DNA of 25,186 nt, from positions 1 to 25,186 of the IMG/VR virus record IMGVR_UViG_3300043015_002110. One strand, written 5' to 3'. The notes beneath the pieces were generated by a model that worked only from the letters and a program-made list of their open reading frames with translations, did not search any database and was not told where the DNA came from. How positions within the stretch are numbered: position 1 is the first letter of the stretch; the number at the start of each line of letters is the position of its first letter. Source of the stretch: a virus. This document shows positions 21,873 through 25,186 of the stretch, in pieces. The translations under genes and the position numbers were made by a program.

Positions 21873-21946
21873 ACACAGGGAGCTGGCCACTTGCTTAGCA
21901 ACAGGAAACGTGGCACTTTAAACAAAAATAATTAGAAAGGAAAAAG

Positions 21947-22726
21947 ATGTTTAAATTACTTACAGCTACAACCGCGCTCGTTATGGCAGGCGGCGCAGGC
22001 TTTGCAGCAGATCTTACTGGAGAGATTGAAGTTAAGATCGAAGAAAACGCGGCAGGTAACTATGGCGCAACCACATCTTTGGACTTAGGTATGTCTGCTT
22101 TAAACGGAACAGCCTATGGTTGGGTTGATTTAAAAGAAGCCGGCGGCAACATTACTCTTGATGAATATCAAATTGGTACTACCGTTGCAGGCGCAAAGGT
22201 AAGCTTTGGTGACCAAGATAATGTTTGGTTGAGCCGTGAATCGGATGCTGCTCACGCAACTCTTGCGGATCCAGCAATGGCTGAATCTATTCAAGTAGCA
22301 GCTTACGGTGCAACAGTAGGTATTGGTTTTACTGATATTGGCGCAGACGTAACTGATATTGAAAACGTGCAAGGTAAATATGAGCTTGGTCTTGGTACTG
22401 CAGTATCAGTAGCAGCCGCTGGCGATTATAACTTGAACAGTGAAGAATGGGTTTTTGGCGGTCGTGCTGATGCTTGGGTTAACGATGACATTTCTGTAGG
22501 TAGTGCATTTACTTATGGTTCAGCAAATGAGACTGTAGCCTTTGAAAGTGATGTGACTGCATTTGGTATTACCGCATATTTAAACGGTGACCAAGACGAT
22601 ATGGCACAAAACGTAGGCGGATCTTATGCATATGCCTGGAACGGTATGGATCTTGGCGCAGGTGTTAACTATAACCTCGACAAGGAAGAAATGAAACCAA
22701 ACGTTACTGTAGGTTTTGCGTTTTAA
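21947..22726 (+). CDS. Small outer-membrane porin-like beta-barrel protein
   Basis: The 259-residue protein has a signal peptide (MFKLLTATTALVMAGGAGFA, cut after about residue 20 or 21). Alternating amphipathic strands with many Gly, Ala and acidic residues follow, and it ends VTVGFAF, a terminal Phe typical of proteins inserted by the BAM machinery. Its length suits roughly a 12-strand barrel, smaller than trimeric bacterial porins. The family is close to porins of marine alphaproteobacteria. A phage porin could replace a nutrient channel, alter permeability or mask a receptor. A GAAAGG ribosome site precedes ATG 21947. It lies directly after the tmRNA, probably on the same transcript, and ends at a strong terminator. 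Confidence 0.75.
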   Translation: MFKLLTATTALVMAGGAGFAADLTGEIEVKIEENAAGNYGATTSLDLGMSALNGTAYGWVDLKEAGGNITLDEYQIGTTVAGAKVSFGDQDNVWLSRESDAAHATLADPAMAESIQVAAYGATVGIGFTDIGADVTDIENVQGKYELGLGTAVSVAAAGDYNLNSEEWVFGGRADAWVNDDISVGSAFTYGSANETVAFESDVTAFGITAYLNGDQDDMAQNVGGSYAYAWNGMDLGAGVNYNLDKEEMKPNVTVGFAF

Positions 22727-22750
22727 TTCGTACTTAAAAATTTGGCAAAC

Positions 22751-22782
22751 AAGGGGCGGAGAAATCTGCCCCTTTATTCTTT
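22751..22782 (+). terminator. Rho-independent terminator after the porin gene
   Basis: AAGGGGCGGA (22751-22760), a GAAA tetraloop and TCTGCCCCTT (22765-22774) form a 10-base stem with one G-U pair, followed by a T-rich tract. It is the clearest terminator in the window and closes the tmRNA-porin unit. Confidence 0.93.
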
Positions 22783-22789
22783 ATAAATA
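22782..22789 (+). promoter_or_regulatory. T4-type late promoter for heme oxygenase
   Basis: A perfect TATAAATA immediately follows the terminator and lies 26 bases before the heme oxygenase ATG. The bilin pathway would thus begin late in infection. Confidence 0.75.
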
Positions 22790-22815
22790 GTTTTGATTAA
22801 ACAATGGAGGATGAT

Positions 22816-23367
22816 ATGTCTTTAAAATTGAAAGAACTAACATGGGCACATCACCAAGCAGCTGAACGCCGAGCGTTCGCTAAGATCCTACTAAGCGGCA
22901 AGATTGAACCAAAACTGTATCACAAGTTCCTTTGCTGCCAGTATCTTAATTATCAGATCCTTGAATCATACGCAGAGATTCCATCAAACCTACTACCAAT
23001 CCGTAGAGAATCCCGCATTTGGACCGACATTCGAGAATTGGAAATTGAATACGGTTTAGGACCTGACGGTGATTACCCAAAATCTGTAGAAGAATATACC
23101 AATCATATTAAATCGCTTGCGGAAAAAGGAGACCAACACGGTTTGCTTGCCCATATGTATGTTCGTCATTTTGGTGAATTGCATGGTGGCCAAATGATTA
23201 AAAAGCGAGTTCCTGGCTCAGGAAAAATGTATGAGTTTGAGTTAGAAAAAGAATATCTTATTGAGGAGTTTAGAAAACTGCTCGATGACGATATGGCTGA
23301 AGAAGCAAAGATATGTTTTGATTTTGCGTCTCAGCTATTTGATGAATTGTCTCAAAATATAGATTGA
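22816..23367 (+). CDS. hemO: Biliverdin-producing heme oxygenase
   Basis: ATG 22816 is chosen because ATGGAGG at 22804 is its ribosome site. The 183-residue protein shows the heme oxygenase pattern: H13 in HHQAAE is the expected axial heme ligand (HxxAE), and MYVRHFGELHGGQMIKKRVPG is the distal-helix signature with the GGQ kink. The enzyme opens heme with O2 and reductant, giving biliverdin, CO and iron. A bilin reductase gene two genes downstream would use the biliverdin. A late promoter lies upstream and an early-type promoter overlaps its TGA, so its neighbours can be timed separately. Iron salvage is an alternative role. Confidence 0.93.
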   Translation: MSLKLKELTWAHHQAAERRAFAKILLSGKIEPKLYHKFLCCQYLNYQILESYAEIPSNLLPIRRESRIWTDIRELEIEYGLGPDGDYPKSVEEYTNHIKSLAEKGDQHGLLAHMYVRHFGELHGGQMIKKRVPGSGKMYEFELEKEYLIEEFRKLLDDDMAEEAKICFDFASQLFDELSQNID

Positions 23368-23392
23368 CATTTCACCCATATAGTATTAATAT
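23364..23392 (+). promoter_or_regulatory. Sigma70-type promoter for the bilin reductase operon
   Basis: TTGACA (23364-23369), 17 bases, TAATAT (23387-23392), with a second candidate box TATAAT at 23390-23395. The heme oxygenase TGA (23365-23367) is inside TTGACA. Confidence 0.8.
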
Positions 23393-23433
23393 AATAACTA
23401 TACTACAGCAAAACACCTAAGGAGGGCAAACAC

Positions 23434-23613
23434 GTGAGTACAGAAGAAATTCAAGTGCACGAAGAAGTTGAACTTAAACCATTGGCACGAGGAAACCGAA
23501 TGTTACGATCCGAAGCCGCACGCGCTAAACGGAAAGAACTTAAATTTGTCCGTGAGCAGCGAGTGCTTAATGAATGGGCCCGAGCAAGGCGAGAAAAGAA
23601 GAAGCGAAAATGA
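23434..23613 (+). CDS. Small basic protein with GTG start (59 residues)
   Basis: The frame starts at GTG 23434 behind a very strong AAGGAGGG site and runs to a TGA that overlaps the next ATG (ATGA). The N-terminus is acidic (MSTEEIQVHEEVEL) and the rest is strongly basic and probably one long helix, ending RARREKKKRK. That profile suits binding to nucleic acid or an acidic partner. No family is recognised. It is the first gene of the operon that includes the bilin reductase. Confidence 0.7.
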   Translation: MSTEEIQVHEEVELKPLARGNRMLRSEAARAKRKELKFVREQRVLNEWARARREKKKRK

Positions 23614-23810
23614 CTAGCTATTTGACTGAAGTAAAGGAGGATCCCCTTAACGGGGACCTCTATATTGAATTCCCACCAGCATTTTTAGAGCAATTGGGTT
23701 GGGGAGAGAATGACGAACTGATCTGGGAAAAGACCGAATCTGGTAGTTGGTCAATAAGGAAAAACGAAGATGCATCCATTATGGATCAAGCTAAACAAAC
23801 TAGCGGATAA
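23610..23810 (+). CDS. Small AbrB/MazE-like protein
   Basis: The ATG at 23610 overlaps the previous TGA (ATGA), giving 66 residues; an upstream in-frame ATG has no ribosome site. DLYIEFPPAFLEQLGWGENDELIWEK resembles the swapped-hairpin AbrB/MazE DNA-binding domain (a strand, then P-x-x-x-L-x-x-LGW-x-x-GD, then a strand), with GSWSIRK as the final strand. No toxin partner is nearby, so it may be a regulator or a fold reused for another purpose. Its last 41 bases overlap the bilin reductase gene. Confidence 0.6.
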   Translation: MTSYLTEVKEDPLNGDLYIEFPPAFLEQLGWGENDELIWEKTESGSWSIRKNEDASIMDQAKQTSG

Positions 23811-24450
23811 TATCAGCGAAAAGTTTGACCAACACTTTACAGAATATCATAACGAAAAAATGGACGGTCTTAATTTTAAAGATTGGACAGATCGTTTTTG
23901 GTCTTCTGACGTTGTATATAAAGCACACTTAAAAACAATTGAACCTAAGGATGGTAAAGGTCTATGGCTTATGCACGTAAATGTGTTTCCGCATTCAGGC
24001 ATAGAATTACCAATTCTTGGGTTTGATATTGTTGCAGGTCCAAAAAAGATTACAGGATCCTTCATGGATTTTAGTCCTCTGTATGGATTTTCTCATCCGT
24101 ATAATCAATATATGGAAAAGGCAGTTGAAAATCTTCAGTGGAATAAGCCAAGGGAACTTCCTCCATGGGCAAAAGAGATTTTCTCAAGCGATATGCTCGC
24201 GGTTGGTAATATTAATACAGACGAAGAATTAGATCAGTTCGTTAATATTACAACACATTTGGTTGATTTTTATTTAGACGGTTTAAATGAAAACGCCTTT
24301 AGATCAAACCGTGACACACTCCCACTACTAAATAAGTATTGTGAAAACCAAAAAATGAATCCACATCTTCATAGATCAATTGAAGCAATGGGTATCTCAA
24401 AAGAAGATAAGAACCGATATGTGGATAATGTTTTATTTGAAGAAAGGTAA
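23770..24450 (+). CDS. pcyX: Ferredoxin-dependent bilin reductase (PcyA/PcyX-like)
   Basis: The 226-residue protein has the bilin reductase landmarks: an N-terminal HPLWIKLNKLADNI like the HPLIxxLAxxI of PcyA, then VFPHSGIELPILGFDIVAGP, MDFSPL, RELPPWAKEIFS and a C-terminal NRYVDNVLFE. Several of these match PcyA more closely than PebA, PebB or PebS, as I recall them. The enzymes reduce biliverdin with electrons from ferredoxin. Oceanic phage PcyX makes phycoerythrobilin despite its PcyA-like sequence, so that product is likely but not proved. The start at 23770 keeps the conserved N-terminus and overlaps the upstream gene by 41 bases. No phycobiliprotein gene is present. Confidence 0.85.
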   Translation: MHPLWIKLNKLADNISEKFDQHFTEYHNEKMDGLNFKDWTDRFWSSDVVYKAHLKTIEPKDGKGLWLMHVNVFPHSGIELPILGFDIVAGPKKITGSFMDFSPLYGFSHPYNQYMEKAVENLQWNKPRELPPWAKEIFSSDMLAVGNINTDEELDQFVNITTHLVDFYLDGLNENAFRSNRDTLPLLNKYCENQKMNPHLHRSIEAMGISKEDKNRYVDNVLFEER

Positions 24451-24458
24451 AAAAGTTG

Positions 24459-24487
24459 TTGACAAAAGCCGGTTGCTGTGATAAAGT
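24459..24487 (+). promoter_or_regulatory. Sigma70-type early promoter
   Basis: The A-tract AAAAAAG precedes TTGACA (24459-24464), then 17 bases, then TAAAGT (24482-24487). It drives the small genes and the probable 33 and 59. Confidence 0.82.
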
Positions 24488-24515
24488 AGATATAACAAAT
24501 GGAAATACGACAATT

Positions 24516-24635
24516 ATGTTTGGCAAGCATAAGTACTATGTTAACGTATTCTTTTGTAACACGTGTGGCTCAATGAAGTCCAACTCATATATTAAACATA
24601 CAAAGGAGCAGACAAATGGCAGAGACCAAGATTAA
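24516..24635 (+). CDS. Possible small Cys-pair protein (39 residues)
   Basis: The frame runs from ATG 24516 to TAA 24635 and overlaps the next gene by 20 bases. The product begins MFGKHKYYVNVFFCNTCGS, with a CxxC that could be half of a zinc ribbon, and ends in a polar tail. The ribosome site is weak. It fills an otherwise empty promoter leader. A competing frame from ATG 24500 has no features. Confidence 0.4.
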   Translation: MFGKHKYYVNVFFCNTCGSMKSNSYIKHTKEQTNGRDQD

Positions 24636-24834
24636 CCAATTCCTTGGAGAAACCGCAGGCAAATCAATGCGCGCAGATGTGTATACCTCTGATGCAGTAG
24701 AACAAGGGTATGTTATTCGTTATCATATTAATGACACGTTTGTTAAAGAAGAAACTATCGTAGGCCATAACATGACATATATTGCAGATGCTTGTAATAA
24801 TTGGATGGCCGGGATTAAGGTGTTAAACGGATAA
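24616..24834 (+). CDS. Hypothetical protein (72 residues)
   Basis: The protein begins MAETKINQFLGETAGK after AAAGGAG. The middle has beta-like strands (GYVIRYHINDTFVKEETIVGH), followed by YIADACNNWMAGI. Short phage proteins with a similar ETxxGHxxxYxxDACxNW pattern are familiar to me from T4-like marine phages, without function. Its TAA overlaps the next ATG (TAATG), coupling it to the probable gene 33. Confidence 0.7.
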   Translation: MAETKINQFLGETAGKSMRADVYTSDAVEQGYVIRYHINDTFVKEETIVGHNMTYIADACNNWMAGIKVLNG

Positions 24835-25073
24835 TGATATCACCGCCTAGAAGTCCTGAAAAAATACATCATGAAATTGCACATATGCTTGCATCAGGTA
24901 TCAACTATATTGACGCACTCGTTGAATACGCACGAGTAAACGAATTAGAAATTGAAACAGTTGCAGACATTGTAAAGAAGTCTTCAATCCTTAAAGAAAA
25001 AGTAAGGCATGAAGCAGTTGACTTGAGAATGGTAAAACAAGATGAGCCTGATATCACACGGATATGCGACTGA
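24834..25073 (+). CDS. 33: Probable late-transcription coactivator (gp33-like)
   Basis: The 79-residue protein shows a pattern like the short gp33-type coactivators annotated in marine T4-like phages: a helix, then INYIDALVEYARVNELEIETVADIVKKS, then LKEKVRHEAVDLRM. gp33 joins RNA polymerase to the sliding clamp so that gp55-dependent late promoters fire strongly. T4 gp33 is longer (112 residues) and divergent, so the call rests on pattern and on the gene lying next to probable 59. The C-terminus (DEPDITRICD) lacks the hydrophobic clamp-binding end I would expect, which lowers confidence. It overlaps its neighbours on both sides. Confidence 0.55.
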   Translation: MISPPRSPEKIHHEIAHMLASGINYIDALVEYARVNELEIETVADIVKKSSILKEKVRHEAVDLRMVKQDEPDITRICD

Positions 25074-25186
25074 GGAATCGTTTCGCCTGTATGTAAATTA
25101 CCTTGCCATGAAAAAGCATTTTACTACAGACGGTTATGATTACCACAGATATAACGGAAAAGTACGTGCTGGATTTGATAAGTATC
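25042..25186 (+). CDS. 59: Probable helicase loader gp59, N-terminal part (cut by right edge)
   Basis: The frame opens at ATG 25042 inside the end of the gp33-like gene and stays open for 48 codons to the edge. FRLYVNYLAMKKHFTTDGYDYHRYNGKVRAGFDKY resembles the gp59 N-terminus (VYKLYLMIKQHM...YDVIKYN... in T4). gp59 loads the gp41 helicase onto gp32-coated forks. The start is uncertain because no strong ribosome site is visible, but coupling to the upstream gene is plausible. Confidence 0.68.
   Translation, partial: MSLISHGYATEESFRLYVNYLAMKKHFTTDGYDYHRYNGKVRAGFDKY

Larger units (their letters stand above)
21618..21925 (+). ncRNA. ssrA: Circularly permuted two-piece tmRNA (SsrA)
   Basis: tmRNA frees stalled ribosomes and tags the unfinished protein for proteolysis. 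Here the normal 3' end comes first: an acceptor piece ending CATCTCC-A-CCA (21670-21680) with T-arm CCGGG/CCCGG around TGCGAAT. After a 64-base intervening segment comes the normal 5' end, GGGGATG (21745-21751), which pairs with CATCTCC, followed by a tmRNA-like GGATCGAC element, the tag frame, and a helix GCCAC/GTGGC (21886-21914) like a pseudoknot stem. Alphaproteobacteria and some cyanobacteria carry such permuted genes, processed into two RNAs. The 3' end (about 21925) and the 5' end are approximate. No terminator separates it from the porin gene. Confidence 0.92.

Noticed and set aside
24500-24577. A 25-codon frame beginning MEIRQLC
   Set aside because: It has no ribosome site or recognisable feature; the overlapping frame from 24516 with CxxC is a better candidate.
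1-25186. CRISPR array, insertion sequence, integrase or attachment site
   Set aside because: No spaced direct repeats, transposase or integrase gene, and no duplicated tRNA end were seen.

Overview
This 25.2 kb window looks like a contiguous piece of a T4-like marine myovirus genome. The phage probably infects an alphaproteobacterium rather than a cyanobacterium. The T4-type assignment rests on a dense set of core genes: topoisomerase 52 and a fused 39/60, uvsY, uvsW, late sigma factor 55, recombination nuclease 47/46, DNA polymerase 43, and probable 33 and 59. The host inference rests on a circularly permuted (two-piece) tmRNA gene whose tag, ANDNFAPSGFALAA, resembles alphaproteobacterial SsrA tags. 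It is supported by a heme oxygenase plus a PcyA/PcyX-like bilin reductase, a pair previously reported from oceanic, probably alphaproteobacterial, phages. The host is inferred, not shown.

Layout. From 1 to 9.2 kb nearly everything is on the minus strand. In transcription order this is the topoisomerase II operon (39/60, two small genes, then 52 and small genes from their own promoter), followed by a glycine-zipper exported protein, tiny membrane proteins, a GroES/gp31-like co-chaperonin, tRNA-Arg(UCU) and tRNA-Leu(UAA), a TauD-type dioxygenase with a coupled partner, a GalE-like epimerase, an HNH endonuclease and a cut-off small gene. One plus-strand gene, a CHAP-like lipoprotein at 1664, lies inside this block. 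From 9.2 kb on, genes are on the plus strand: a gp19-like tail-tube paralogue, uvsY, uvsW, a methyltransferase-like gene, 55, 47, 46, 43, a MazG-like pyrophosphohydrolase, a run of small early genes including a zinc metallopeptidase (19.1-21.5 kb), the permuted tmRNA, a small porin, heme oxygenase, two small genes, the bilin reductase, small genes, and probable 33 and 59 (cut by the right edge).

Regulation is unusually readable. At least 13 sites match a sigma70-type early promoter: an A-tract, TTGACA (often TTGACAtt), 16-18 bp (almost always 17), then a TATAAT-like box. At five of them the TGA stop of the upstream gene lies inside TTGACA. T4-type late promoters (TATAAATA) stand before the tail-tube-like gene, uvsW and heme oxygenase; the window also encodes the late sigma factor that would read them. 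A textbook terminator follows the porin. Several very small genes (24-59 codons, some with GTG starts) are supported by ribosome binding sites and by stop/start overlaps.

How it fits together: topoisomerase, polymerase, UvsW/UvsY/46/47 and 59 carry out recombination-dependent replication. 55 and 33 switch on late genes. MazG, tRNAs, the co-chaperonin and the tmRNA tune host metabolism, translation and protein quality control. Heme oxygenase plus bilin reductase should convert heme to biliverdin and then to a reduced bilin. The most unusual features are the phage-borne permuted tmRNA and the heme-to-bilin cassette.
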